A DNA stretch of 47,284 bases from Rhizobiales bacterium CCH3-A5. GTDB lineage: Bacteria; Pseudomonadota; Alphaproteobacteria; Rhizobiales; Beijerinckiaceae. Positions within the stretch are counted from its first letter, which is position 1. The number at the start of each line of letters is the position of its first letter. The notes beneath the pieces were generated by a model. The model did not search any database, was not told the origin of the DNA, and was given only the letters and a program-made list of their open reading frames with translations. The DNA lies in assembly GCA_001556025.1 (NCBI GenBank), contig LSIB01000186.1:1-47284 (forward strand), read 5' to 3'. The translations under genes and the position numbers were made by a program. Below, in pieces: positions 24,010 to 32,049 of this stretch.

Positions 24010-24939
24010 TCATACGCTTCCTCGCGTCTCGCCGCCTGCCTCGATCAGCGCGTAAAACGCTCGTGCCGCCTGCGTGAGGTGGCGTTCCTTATGACGCAGG
24101 GCCAGGAAATCGCGATGCCTCAGCGCGAACCCGGGCTGGCCATCCCGGACCATGACGTCAACCGCGATCAGCGCGCCAGAGCGCAGGCCCGCCTCCGCCA
24201 CCAGACGTGAGATCAGGGTCGCGCCGCCGCCCGCGGCGACGGCCGAGCACACGGCCTCGTTCGAGGGCAGCTCCAGTGCGATCGTCAGGCGGTCCAATGT
24301 GAGACCCGCTCCAGCGAGCGCTTGTTCAAACAATGCGCGCGTACCTGAACCGGGCTCTCGCAACACCCAGGGCGTCGCTGACAACTCACTCGCATCAACG
24401 CAGCCAGGCTCCGCCCAGCCGTGCTCTCGACCCACGACAAGAACCATCTCGTCGGCGCCGACCATCTCGATGGCAAGATGAGGATCATCGATCCGTCCCT
24501 CGACAAAGCCGAGATCGGCCGCGCCGTCATGGATCGTAGCCGCGATCGTTTCGGTGTTGCCGATCGTCAGACTTAGCGCGATTCCGGGATGGCGCTCCTG
24601 ATAGCGCTGCATCAGCGGCGGCAGCCAGTAGTTCGCCACCGTCTGGCTGGCTGCGAGCGCCAGCGTCCCGCGCTTCAGCCCGGCAAGATCGGCAAGGACG
24701 GTCTCGGCCAAAGCCGCGCGCGAAAGCACAGCACGCGCTTCCACCAGAAAGATCTGCCCTGCCTTGGTCAGCACGATGCGCCGCCCGACCCTGTCGAACA
24801 GCTTTACGGCGTGACGCGTCTCGAGCGCGGTGATCGCAGCGCTCGTCGCCGACTGGGTCAGGTTCAGCTCGCGCGCGCCTTGCGTGACATGCTCGCGCTG
24901 GGCAACGGCGACAAAGATCCTGAGCTGTTCAAGGGTCAT
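24010..24939 (-). CDS. LysR-family transcriptional regulator
   Basis: 309 residues. The N-terminal winged helix-turn-helix is MTLEQLRIFVAVAQREHVTQGARELNLTQSATSAAI in residues 1-36, typical of LysR. The effector domain starts GTLALAASQTVANYWLPPLM and resembles the CysB/CbbR/YeiE side of the family. A LysR gene beside a YeiH-type gene is a common pair (yeiE-yeiH), so it probably regulates the exporter or sulfite stress genes. The gene is followed on the same strand side by a ChrB-like gene 11 bases upstream of its start. Confidence 0.88.
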   Translation of the reverse strand: MTLEQLRIFVAVAQREHVTQGARELNLTQSATSAAITALETRHAVKLFDRVGRRIVLTKAGQIFLVEARAVLSRAALAETVLADLAGLKRGTLALAASQTVANYWLPPLMQRYQERHPGIALSLTIGNTETIAATIHDGAADLGFVEGRIDDPHLAIEMVGADEMVLVVGREHGWAEPGCVDASELSATPWVLREPGSGTRALFEQALAGAGLTLDRLTIALELPSNEAVCSAVAAGGGATLISRLVAEAGLRSGALIAVDVMVRDGQPGFALRHRDFLALRHKERHLTQAARAFYALIEAGGETRGSV

Positions 24940-24950
24940 GGCGGCAGAAC

Positions 24951-25517
24951 CTAACCCAGCTTGCCGTTGTCGGACGGCTTATTCTCGTCCTGCGCCGCGA
25001 AGACGTTATGGGCGTAGGCGTCGAGGATCGCCTCCGACCTGGTCAACCGCTCTGCGGCCTCCTCAGCCCGTTGCGCCTTGTAGAAGTCGAGTTTCTGAAT
25101 CTTGGCGATCCACGTCTTGAACTTGGTTAGCTCCTGCTCGTTCTCCTCCAGCTCGGCGAAGGTGAAGTGCTTGACGCGGGTCTCCTCGGCGATCTCCGCC
25201 TCGAAGGCGATGCACTTCTCGATGAACTCCTTGTACTCGTCGTCGCGGTCGGCGTTGAACCGGGCGATGATCTTCTCCTGCTGCTTCTGGTCGAGACCGA
25301 CCGTCGCCAGCAGCAGCGCCTCGCCCTCCGCCTCGGCGATCTCGTTCTCGACAACCTTGAGACGACGGAGATGGTCGTCGGTCTTGGGCAGCACGCAGAC
25401 GCCGCCCTGCAGATAGACGGCGCCCATGCCTTTGAGCTTCCGCCAGATCGAGACGCGCTTTCGTGCGGGCTCGGCCGGGACCTTGTAGGTCAGCAGCAAC
25501 CATTCCAACGCAGACAT
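24951..25517 (-). CDS. ChrB-like protein (N-terminal chromate-resistance regulator domain only)
   Basis: 188 residues. It starts MSALEWLLLTYKVPAEPARKR and continues VSIWRKLKGMGAVYLQGGVCVLP, the winged-helix-like N-terminal domain of ChrB/PaaX-type regulators. Full ChrB proteins have an additional C-terminal domain of over 100 residues, which is absent. The second half is a charged helical region. It is divergent from three small membrane-protein genes (25605-26789), with the likely shared control region at 25518-25604. chrA is not in the window, so chromate as a signal is uncertain. Confidence 0.75.
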   Translation of the reverse strand: MSALEWLLLTYKVPAEPARKRVSIWRKLKGMGAVYLQGGVCVLPKTDDHLRRLKVVENEIAEAEGEALLLATVGLDQKQQEKIIARFNADRDDEYKEFIEKCIAFEAEIAEETRVKHFTFAELEENEQELTKFKTWIAKIQKLDFYKAQRAEEAAERLTRSEAILDAYAHNVFAAQDENKPSDNGKLG

Positions 25518-25604
25518 GGAACCTCTTGATTGTTACGGTCGTTACAAATACAAAGCGATGATCGCCGCTTGATCTAAAATCCATTGTGACACCTGGGAAC
25601 CGAG

Positions 25605-25820
25605 ATGGCCAGCATGTCCGTGCCGTACGACACACCGCCGCTGCCGTCAGTGATCATGAGGGGCCTCTACCTCGGCGTGATCGGCATCGTCGCGGGCTCC
25701 ACCCTGATCGGGTTCCGGATCGATGGCTCAATCGAGAGCATCGGACATCCGGCTCTCATCCTGCTTCTCGCGGCCATCCTGGTCGTGGGTCTGCATCTGG
25801 CACCTCCGCCATCGTCCTGA
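25605..25820 (+). CDS. Small two-helix membrane protein
   Basis: 71 residues starting MASMSVPYDTPP. Two hydrophobic segments lie at about 18-37 and 48-65, joined by a polar loop. The protein has no Cys or His cluster. It is followed after 19 bases by the COG4280-type gene, so they are probably co-transcribed from a promoter divergent to the ChrB-like gene. No family recognised. Confidence 0.6.
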   Translation: MASMSVPYDTPPLPSVIMRGLYLGVIGIVAGSTLIGFRIDGSIESIGHPALILLLAAILVVGLHLAPPPSS

Positions 25821-25839
25821 ACACTGAAAGGGATCGGCC

Positions 25840-26586
25840 ATGATGACCTGGGCGACTGCCGCGCCTGCGATTTCCGCCACGTTCCTCGCCTCGATCGTCG
25901 AGGTGGTCGAGGCCTTCACCATCGTGCTCGCCGTCGGGACCGTCCAAGGTTGGCGACCTGCCTTGGCCGGCACCGCCGCCGGGCTCGGCGTTCTCGGTCT
26001 TCTGGTGCTCGCGCTTGGGCCGGTGCTCGACAAGGTCCCGATCCAAAGCCTGCAGCTCGTAATCGGCATCTTGCTGCTGCTCTTCGGCCTTCGCTGGCTG
26101 CGGAAAGCGATCCTGCGGGCGGCGGGCATCATCGCACTTCATGACGAGGAGCAGGCCTTCGCAAAGGAGACGTCGCTCCTGCAAGACGCCGCGCGCAAGC
26201 GCATCTCCCATCTCGACTGGATTGCAGGGCTGGCGGCCTTCAAGGCCGTGGTGCTGGAGGGAGTCGAGGTTGTCTTCATCGTCATCGCGGTCGGCGCCGG
26301 GCGCGGCCTGCTCTGGCCTGCGGCTCTGGGGGCGCTCGCCGCCTGCATTCTCGTCCTGGTGATCGGCATAGCCGTTCACAAGCCACTCTCCCGAGTGCCG
26401 GAAAACACCCTGAAGTTCGGCGTAGGCGTCATGCTGTCGGCCTTCGGAGTGTTCTGGACCGGCGAGGGACTTGGGGTGGAATGGCCCGGTCACGACGCGG
26501 CCATTCTCGTGCTGGCCGCGATTTTCCTGTCAGCCGGGCTCGCCTTGATCTCGCTCGCCCGCCGCCCCGTGGAGATCGCCCGATGA
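25840..26586 (+). CDS. COG4280-type multi-pass membrane protein
   Basis: 248 residues with about seven hydrophobic helices. Two similar acidic-intramembrane motifs are present, SIVEVVEAFTIVLAVG (near residue 18) and VVLEGVEVVFIVIAVG (near residue 138). They indicate an internal duplication like that of UPF0016, FTR1 or other transporters with E-containing repeats. A long loop separates the halves. Transport of a cation is a plausible guess, but the substrate is unknown. It ends in an ATGA overlap with the next gene. Confidence 0.7.
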   Translation: MMTWATAAPAISATFLASIVEVVEAFTIVLAVGTVQGWRPALAGTAAGLGVLGLLVLALGPVLDKVPIQSLQLVIGILLLLFGLRWLRKAILRAAGIIALHDEEQAFAKETSLLQDAARKRISHLDWIAGLAAFKAVVLEGVEVVFIVIAVGAGRGLLWPAALGALAACILVLVIGIAVHKPLSRVPENTLKFGVGVMLSAFGVFWTGEGLGVEWPGHDAAILVLAAIFLSAGLALISLARRPVEIAR

Positions 26587-26789
26587 CCGTGTTACGCCTC
26601 ATCTTTGACGAGTTCGTCGGTCTGTTCGTGGACGACGAGCAACTCGCTCTCTCAATTCTGGCGGTCGTGGCCGGCTGCTGGCTTGTGGTTCACTACGTTC
26701 ACGACAACTCGATCACCATTGGGCTCCTACTCCTGTTCGGATGTCTCGGTGTCCTGATGGCCAGCGTGGTGAAGGGTGCAAGGCGATAG
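26583..26789 (+). CDS. Small two-helix membrane protein
   Basis: 68 residues from the ATG at 26583, overlapping the previous stop. The upstream in-frame start at 26481 is inside the neighbouring gene. It begins with an amphipathic acidic part (RLIFDEFVGLFVDDEQLALS) and then two hydrophobic helices (LSILAVVAGCWLVVHYV and ITIGLLLLFGCLGVLMASVV). It closes the three-gene membrane operon. Function unknown. Confidence 0.65.
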   Translation: MTVLRLIFDEFVGLFVDDEQLALSILAVVAGCWLVVHYVHDNSITIGLLLLFGCLGVLMASVVKGARR

Positions 26790-26796
26790 GTCGAAG

Positions 26797-26903
26797 ATGG
26801 CGGACACGAGAGGCACGCGCGCCGTTGCTCCCAACCGGCCATATGCGGTGCCTTTGATCCTGACCGGCACCGCGGCTGTCGTGAGCTTCGCGATCCTAGC
26901 TGC
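26797..26903 (+). pseudogene. Truncated 5' end of a small membrane-protein gene
   Basis: From the ATG at 26797 the frame reads MADTRGTRAVAPNRPYAVPL and one hydrophobic helix ending VVSFAILAA. It then passes into the IS21-type terminal repeats and stops at 26964 after a nonsense tail. The rest of the gene has been lost at the insertion. Whether the remaining 36 codons were an independent gene cannot be said. Confidence 0.45.
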
Positions 26904-27197
26904 TGATTCCGAGGGATGTCGCCCCCTTGTTCCGAGATTAATCCGCCCCCGGATTCCGAGATGATGCCGCCCCCTGTCGGGCGGTAAGATCGCGGGTCCT
27001 CTGCTGGCTTAGGCTTGCTCCTTTTGGCGTGTCCGAGGGGAGCGATTGATGTCGGCGGAGAGGGTGAGCATGCGGCGCGTCCGCGAGATTTTGCGATATC
27101 GGTTCGAGCAGGGGCTCGGCCACAAGGCGATCTCGGTGCGCGTCGGCGCGGCGCCCTCGACAGTGCGCGAGACGCTACGGAGTGCAAGTGCGGCGGG
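26904..27197 (+). mobile_element. Left end of an IS21-family element with istA 5' fragment
   Basis: Three imperfect 22-base direct repeats of the form RTTCCGAG-N-GCCCCC lie at 26906-26927, 26929-26950 and 26953-26974. Multiple terminal repeats of this kind are typical of IS21 ends. From 27049 a frame reads MSAERVSMRRVREILRYR, then GHKAISVRVGAAPSTVRETL and AAGL, the helix-turn-helix start of IstA. Homology breaks near 27197, where a transporter gene fragment begins. istB and the right end are absent, so it is inactive. Confidence 0.7.
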
Positions 27198-27198
27198 G

Positions 27199-27625
27199 CT
27201 GTTCTCGCTGCTGGAATCGGGCCGCTGCGACATGATCGAGCCCGTCACGAACCTTCCGGCCCGCGCGCTGCGCGGCGACTTCACGCCGATACCTGCGTTC
27301 CATGCGCCTGTCTATGTCGGCCTGAAGCCGAATTCGACGGTACAAAAGCCGGAGGATCTGAACGCGTAGAACATCCGCTTCGCCACGCTCCAGGGCACCT
27401 CGCAGCTCGCCGTGGCGCGGCGTACCTTCCCGAAGGCGCAGTTCGCCTCCTTCCCCTCGGCGACGGACGCCATCAACGAGGTCGCGTCGGGCCGCGCCGA
27501 CGCCACCGTGCAGTCCTCGTCAAGCATCGTGCGGGCGCTGGATGCCGGAGCGCGCATCAAGCTGCTGCCGACCGGCGCCCTCTATCTCGAAAGCGTCAGC
27601 TTCTTCATGCGCCAGGGCGAGGCGC
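27199..27625 (+). pseudogene. Solute-binding-protein (family 3-like) gene fragment with internal stop
   Basis: The frame reads GRCDMIEPVTNLPARALRGD, then APVYVGLKPNSTVQKPEDLN, and meets TAG at 27367-27369. It resumes in the same frame with FATLQGTSQLAVARRTFP, ADATVQSSSSIVRALDAG and LESVSFFMRQGEA. This is the C-terminal lobe of an amino-acid-type ABC transporter binding protein. The N-terminal part was replaced by istA and the C-terminal end by an integrase gene fragment. It is not functional. Confidence 0.7.
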
Positions 27626-28009
27626 GTCGCGATATTCGGTGACGAACGCCTCGATGCGATCGTTGAAATCGTAGTCCGCGTCGAGCTTGTTGACGGCGTC
27701 CCGGTAGGCCTCGCCTGCCAACGCCTTGACCTCGATCGGCGTCAGGGTGTGGACGGACGCGCGCAGCGAGTCCCAGTAGGCTGCCAAACGGCCCAGCGCC
27801 GCCTGGAAACAGTCCTTAGCCTCGCGGGCGCTCTTGGTGCGCAGCGAGATGTAGACCTTGTCGGAGATGGTGACGGTGACGGGGTCGCCGGCGATCGGCA
27901 GCGTCACGGCACGGCCGCGCGCGACCTCTCGGAGCTCGTTCGGCACCCGAACGTTGAGGTAGTAGGATCCCGACTTGGTAGCGAAGGGACGGGGCATCGC
28001 GAGGGCCAT
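27626..28009 (-). pseudogene. Tyrosine integrase, N-terminal fragment
   Basis: From the ATG at 28009 the protein begins MALAMPRPFATKSGSYYLNVRVPNELR and has SLRTKSAREAKDCFQAAL (residues 1-75), the arm-binding N-terminal domain of phage-type integrases (DUF6538-like). About 128 codons remain before the DNA becomes the antisense of the binding-protein fragment. The catalytic R..H-R-Y domain is missing, so it cannot recombine. Two GTGTGAAA words (28010-28017 and 28023-28030) precede the start and could be arm sites. Confidence 0.7.
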
Positions 28010-28091
28010 GTGTGAAACCGCTGTGTGAAAGCGGATAGCCGATAAGCCCTTATAAAACCGTAACTCTTTGTCCTGCTGAGGAAAAAGCGTT

Positions 28092-28118
28092 GTGCCCAGG
28101 AGAGGACCCGAACCTACC
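28092..28118 (-). other. tRNA 3'-end-like sequence, candidate attachment-site remnant
   Basis: On the minus strand this reads TAGGTTCGGGTCCTCTCCTG then GGCA, resembling a tRNA T-arm (TTC loop) plus acceptor end. The T-stem has a mismatch and the rest of a tRNA upstream cannot be folded, so no functional tRNA is called. A tRNA 3' end beside an integrase start is the usual look of a genomic-island attachment site. Confidence 0.4.
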
Positions 28119-28259
28119 GGTCAGTCCCAATCTCATGAAAAACAAGGGAAATTCCGGCGGAGCCCCAACCATTGAGTGGGAACAATGATTGAGAGCATAT
28201 AAGGGCCAAAATAGCAGGTCCAAGGGGACTTACAACAGGGTCGTGGCCTTTTACGCCGG

Positions 28260-28703
28260 CTAATGCCGATCGTACCCGCATTGGCTGTGGTCCGCCAGCG
28301 CCTCGATGATGGCGCAGTCGCAGGCCGTGACTCCGCCAGAGCAGGCTGCAGCGATGCGTTCCAATTCCTTCTCCAGCGAGCGGAGCCGCGCGATCTTGTG
28401 GCGCACCTCGTCGAGATGGGCGACCGAAATCGCGTGGGCCTCGTCGCATGCCATGCCGGGGTTGTCGGACAGCCTTAGTAGGGCGCGGATGCCGTCGACG
28501 GGAAAACCGAGGTCGCGGGCATGCTTGATAAAGGCGAGCCGCTCGACATGGGCGCGGCCATAGCGGCGCTGGTTGCCCTCTGAGCGCTCTGGCTGCGGAA
28601 GAAGCCCGACCTGCTCGTAATAGCGGATCGTCTCAACCTTCACGCCGGTCCGGTCCGAGAGCGATCCGATCGGCATGACGCGCGCGAGATTTTTTGCGTC
28701 CAT
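28260..28703 (-). CDS. MerR-family metal-responsive regulator (ZntR/CadR/PbrR type)
   Basis: 147 residues. The N-terminal winged helix is IGSLSDRTGVKVETIRYYEQ followed by NQRRYGRAHVERLAFI. Metal-site cysteines in the typical places are C86 (ACDEAH), C121 (AACSGG), and C128 and C130 (ACDCAI), with C142 near the end. This pattern is that of the Zn/Cd/Pb branch and not CueR. It is divergent from a ZntA/PbrA-like ATPase gene, and the operator at 28717-28747 lies between them. It probably activates the ATPase operon by untwisting the 19-bp spacer. Confidence 0.88.
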   Translation of the reverse strand: MDAKNLARVMPIGSLSDRTGVKVETIRYYEQVGLLPQPERSEGNQRRYGRAHVERLAFIKHARDLGFPVDGIRALLRLSDNPGMACDEAHAISVAHLDEVRHKIARLRSLEKELERIAAACSGGVTACDCAIIEALADHSQCGYDRH

Positions 28704-28716
28704 CTCATTTTACCTC

Positions 28717-28747
28717 TTGAACCTGAAGTGGCTAGAGATCGTATGTG
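28717..28747 (+). promoter_or_regulatory. MerR-type promoter of the zinc/lead ATPase operon
   Basis: TTGAAC (28717-28722) and TATGTG (28742-28747) are separated by exactly 19 bases, the over-long spacer of MerR promoters. The spacer holds the dyad-like ACCTGAAGTGGCTAGAGAT, related to the lead and cadmium regulator operators with a GTGGCTA centre. Two further copies occur at 35875-35905 and 36280-36310. Confidence 0.75.
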
Positions 28748-28781
28748 GGTTGTCTCACAGCGCCTGCAAGCGGAGACGACT

Positions 28782-31403
28782 ATGACAGCGACCTCGGACA
28801 CCAAGCTCCAGAACCTGAGCTGGAAGGTCGGCGGGATGGATTGTGCGAGCTGCGCGGCGACGATCCACGGCGCCGTGGAGCGCCTGCCCGGAGTCAGCGA
28901 CGTCAAGCTCTCGGTCATGTCGGAAACGCTGGCGCTTGCGCTCGACGAGAGCCAGACCAAGCGCGAAGCGATCGAGAAGCGCGTCGCAGGCCTCGGTTAC
29001 ATCTTGACGGTGCTGGTGGCGAAGGCGACGCCGGTCCCGGAGCCGGCAGCCACGTGCGGCTGCAGCCATCCCCATAAGCCGGCGGACGCGACGACCACGG
29101 CCGGGATCCAACGCAGCCCGGAGCCCTTGAGCTGGAAGGTCGGCGGCATGGATTGTCCAGGCTGCGCTGCGACCATTCGTGGTGCGCTCGAGCGCTTGCC
29201 TGGCGTCAGCGACGTCAAGCTCTCGGTAATGTCTGAAACCCTGACGCTCGCGCTCGACGAGACCCAGACGAAGCGCGACGCAGTCGAGAAGCGCATCGCC
29301 AGCCTCGGCTTCACCACCGCCGTGGTTGCGCCGAAGACGCAAGCGTCGAGCCCCGCAGCCGGTAATCGTCGCGAGCATGAAGATCATGCCGGGCATGATC
29401 ATGCGGTTCATAGCCATTCTCATGACCATGATGGACACGCCGCCAGGCAAGGGACGGCCGACACGGTCGGCAAACAGGCCGTCGACACCGGGCACGGCCT
29501 GCCGGGCCATGTCCATGAAGCGACCCCGGACGGCGTGTCCTGGTACCAGACCAATAAGGGCCGTCTCGTGCTGACGACGGGCGCGCTGCTCGGTGCGGCC
29601 TGGGCCACCAGCCTGGTCTGGCCCGCCGCCGCGCACTGGGCGTTCATCGCGGCCTGCGTGATCGGCATCGTCCCCGTGGCGCGCAAGGCCTATGCGGCCG
29701 CCAGCGCCGGCATGCCCTTCACCATCGAGATGCTGATGACGATCGCCGCCACCGGCGCGCTGGTCATCGGCGCGGCCGAGGAAGCGGCTCTGGTCGTGTT
29801 CCTCTTCGCGGTCGGAGAAGTGCTGGAGGGAGTCGCAGCAGACAAGGCGCGGGCCTCGATCCGCGCGCTTGGCGAGCTCGTGCCCAAGACCGCCATTATC
29901 GAGGAAAACGGCGAAACCCGCACGGTCGATGCTGCGGCGCTCAACATCGGTCAGACCGTGCTGGTGCGCCCGGGCGACCGCATCCCGGCCGATGGCGAGA
30001 TCACGGATGGCGTCTCCGGCATCGACGAGAGCCCGGTCACCGGCGAGTCGGTTCCCAAGACCAAGGGCATCGGCGAGCCGGTCTTCGCCGGCTCGGTCAA
30101 CAGCGAGGCGGCGCTGCGGGTGCGCGTGACCAAGGCTGCCGAGGACAATACGATCGCGCGCATCATCCGGCTGGTCGAGGAGGCACAGGAGGCGCGCGCG
30201 CCGACCGAACGCTTCATCGACCGGTTTTCGCGGGTCTACATGCCGGCCATCGTCGGTCTTGCCGTGCTCGTCGCGATCGTGCCGCCCTTGCTGCTCGGGG
30301 CCGAGTGGTCGGTCTGGATCTACCGGGCCCTGGCGCTGCTGCTGATCGGCTGCCCCTGCGCGCTGGTCATCTCGGTGCCGGCCTCGATCGCCGCCTCGCT
30401 CTCCACCGGCGCACGCCAGGGCCTGCTGATGAAGGGCGGCGTCGTCATCGAGGCTGCCGCGAAGACCGGCGTCGTCGCCTTCGACAAGACCGGCACGCTC
30501 ACGCAGGGCCGCCCGCGCGTCACGGAGGTCGTCGCGCTGGCACGGACCGAACGGGAGGTCGTAGAACTCGCGGCCTCCGTCGAGACCGGATCGAGCCACC
30601 CGCTGGCGCTGGCGATCATCGAGCGCGCCAAGGGACATGCGATCCCGGTGCGCAATGCCACCGAGGCGAAGGCCATCGCCGGGCAGGGCGTCACCGGTAC
30701 GCTGGACGGAGCCACAATCTTCGTCGGGGCGCCGCGCCACGCGCTCTCGCGAGCCAACTTCGACGACCAGGCGAAGGCGGCCGTCGAGCAGTTGGAGACC
30801 GCCGGCAAGACCGTCGCAGCCGTGATCGCGGACGGCGTCCTCGCCGGCTTGATCGCTATGCGGGACGAACCGCGCGAGGACGCCGCCGCCGGCATAGCCG
30901 AGTTGAAGGCGATGGGGATCCGCTCGCTGATGCTGACCGGCGACAACGCCCGCACGGGGGCGGCCATCGCCGGCTCGCTGGGCATGGAGCACAAGGCCGA
31001 GTTGATGCCGGAGGACAAGGTCACCGCGATCAAGGCGCTGTCAGCCGAGGCCTCTGTCATGATGATCGGCGACGGCATCAATGACGCGCCGGCGCTCGCC
31101 GCCGCCGGCATCGGTGTGGCGATGGGCTCGGGCACCGACGTCGCACTGGAAACCGCCGACGCGGCGATCCTGAAGAGCCGGGTCCGGGACGTCGCAGCCA
31201 TGATCAGGCTTGCGCGGGCGACGATGGGCAACATCCGGGTCAACATCGCCATCGCACTCGGGCTGAAAGCCGTGTTCCTCGTCACCACGGTGTTCGGCTA
31301 CACCGGCCTCTGGGTCGCGATCCTGGCCGATACCGGCGCCACGGTCATTGTGACGGCCAACGCGCTGCGGCTGCTGCGCTTCAACGCCGGCCGCGTCGGC
31401 TGA
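28782..31403 (+). CDS. zntA: P1B-type Zn/Cd/Pb-transporting ATPase (ZntA/PbrA-like)
   Basis: 873 residues from the ATG at 28782 (GGAGA upstream); an ATG at 28728 lies within the promoter and is rejected. Two HMA metal-binding domains have GGMDCASC (C21, C24) and GGMDCPGC (C125, C128). A His-rich linker follows at about 195-225. Then come the TGES motif (SPVTGESVP), the transmembrane metal site CPC (about 524-526), the phosphorylation site D568 in DKTGTLT, GDGIND near 763 and LADTGATVIVTANALRLL in the last helix, typical of zinc/cadmium/lead pumps. It exports cytoplasmic divalent metal and heads an operon to the CDF gene. Confidence 0.92.
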   Translation: MTATSDTKLQNLSWKVGGMDCASCAATIHGAVERLPGVSDVKLSVMSETLALALDESQTKREAIEKRVAGLGYILTVLVAKATPVPEPAATCGCSHPHKPADATTTAGIQRSPEPLSWKVGGMDCPGCAATIRGALERLPGVSDVKLSVMSETLTLALDETQTKRDAVEKRIASLGFTTAVVAPKTQASSPAAGNRREHEDHAGHDHAVHSHSHDHDGHAARQGTADTVGKQAVDTGHGLPGHVHEATPDGVSWYQTNKGRLVLTTGALLGAAWATSLVWPAAAHWAFIAACVIGIVPVARKAYAAASAGMPFTIEMLMTIAATGALVIGAAEEAALVVFLFAVGEVLEGVAADKARASIRALGELVPKTAIIEENGETRTVDAAALNIGQTVLVRPGDRIPADGEITDGVSGIDESPVTGESVPKTKGIGEPVFAGSVNSEAALRVRVTKAAEDNTIARIIRLVEEAQEARAPTERFIDRFSRVYMPAIVGLAVLVAIVPPLLLGAEWSVWIYRALALLLIGCPCALVISVPASIAASLSTGARQGLLMKGGVVIEAAAKTGVVAFDKTGTLTQGRPRVTEVVALARTEREVVELAASVETGSSHPLALAIIERAKGHAIPVRNATEAKAIAGQGVTGTLDGATIFVGAPRHALSRANFDDQAKAAVEQLETAGKTVAAVIADGVLAGLIAMRDEPREDAAAGIAELKAMGIRSLMLTGDNARTGAAIAGSLGMEHKAELMPEDKVTAIKALSAEASVMMIGDGINDAPALAAAGIGVAMGSGTDVALETADAAILKSRVRDVAAMIRLARATMGNIRVNIAIALGLKAVFLVTTVFGYTGLWVAILADTGATVIVTANALRLLRFNAGRVG

Positions 31404-31419
31404 GCGGAAGGAACGCGCC

Positions 31420-32049
31420 ATGTCCGGCATGGAGATCGCCAGCTACTTGATGACCGTCGTCTACGTCATCAGCTTCCTCGCCATGTCGGCCATCCTCGCC
31501 AGGGAAGCGGGACGGCCGGTCTGGCTCTTCGGCAAAGGCCGCGAGAAGCAGGCGCTGTCGGCCACGCTGTTCCGCCTCGCCTTCGCCGGCGCGGTGATCT
31601 GGCCCATCGTACTGGCGCTGGTCGGCAATCCTATCAAGGCCGACCCGCTCCAACGCACACTCGACGGCCCGTGGGTCGATGTCCTGGGCCATCTTCTTGT
31701 CGTAGTCGGAGCCTGCCTCGCGATCCTGTCCCAGCGGCATATGGGCGCCTCCTGGCGCATCGGTGCGGCGGAGGGCGAGCTCGGCCCGATCGTCGACAAC
31801 GGCCCGTTCGCGATCTCGCGCAACCCGGTCTTCGTCGGCCAGGCCCTGCTCTTCGTCGGGCTTTTCCTCGTGCTGCCCAGCCTCATTCAGGGTGCGCTGA
31901 CGCTCGCGCTCCTGGTCGCCATCGTCCTCCAGGTCCGCATCGAGGAACGCGTCCTCGTGCGAAGCCTCGGCCAGCCCTATCGCGACTATCAGCAGCGGGT
32001 GCGGCGTTGGCTCGGGACCCGCACCACCCCGGAAAGCACGACGCCATGA
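31420..32049 (+). CDS. Isoprenylcysteine carboxyl methyltransferase-like membrane protein
   Basis: 209 residues with about five hydrophobic helices. The C-terminal motif PIVDNGPFAISRNPVFVGQAL is the RNP-type signature of ICMT/PEMT-like methyltransferases, followed by EERVLVRSLGQPYRDYQQRVRRWL. Bacterial members methylate unknown, often lipid or small-molecule, substrates. It is 16 bases after the ATPase gene and overlaps lspA by ATGA. It holds the position of pbrB in lead operons (a phosphatase there), but is a different family. Confidence 0.8.
   Translation: MSGMEIASYLMTVVYVISFLAMSAILAREAGRPVWLFGKGREKQALSATLFRLAFAGAVIWPIVLALVGNPIKADPLQRTLDGPWVDVLGHLLVVVGACLAILSQRHMGASWRIGAAEGELGPIVDNGPFAISRNPVFVGQALLFVGLFLVLPSLIQGALTLALLVAIVLQVRIEERVLVRSLGQPYRDYQQRVRRWLGTRTTPESTTP

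Noticed and set aside
24323..24334. TTGTTCAAACAA, similar to the parAB palindromes
   Set aside because: It is inside the LysR coding sequence, lacks the GG/CC pair and is isolated from the par region.
28092..28118. Complete tRNA gene
   Set aside because: Only the T-arm and acceptor end are recognisable and the T-stem has a mismatch; no cloverleaf could be built.
28755..30992. 745-codon minus-strand open frame
   Set aside because: Antisense of the metal ATPase gene; no recognisable domains.
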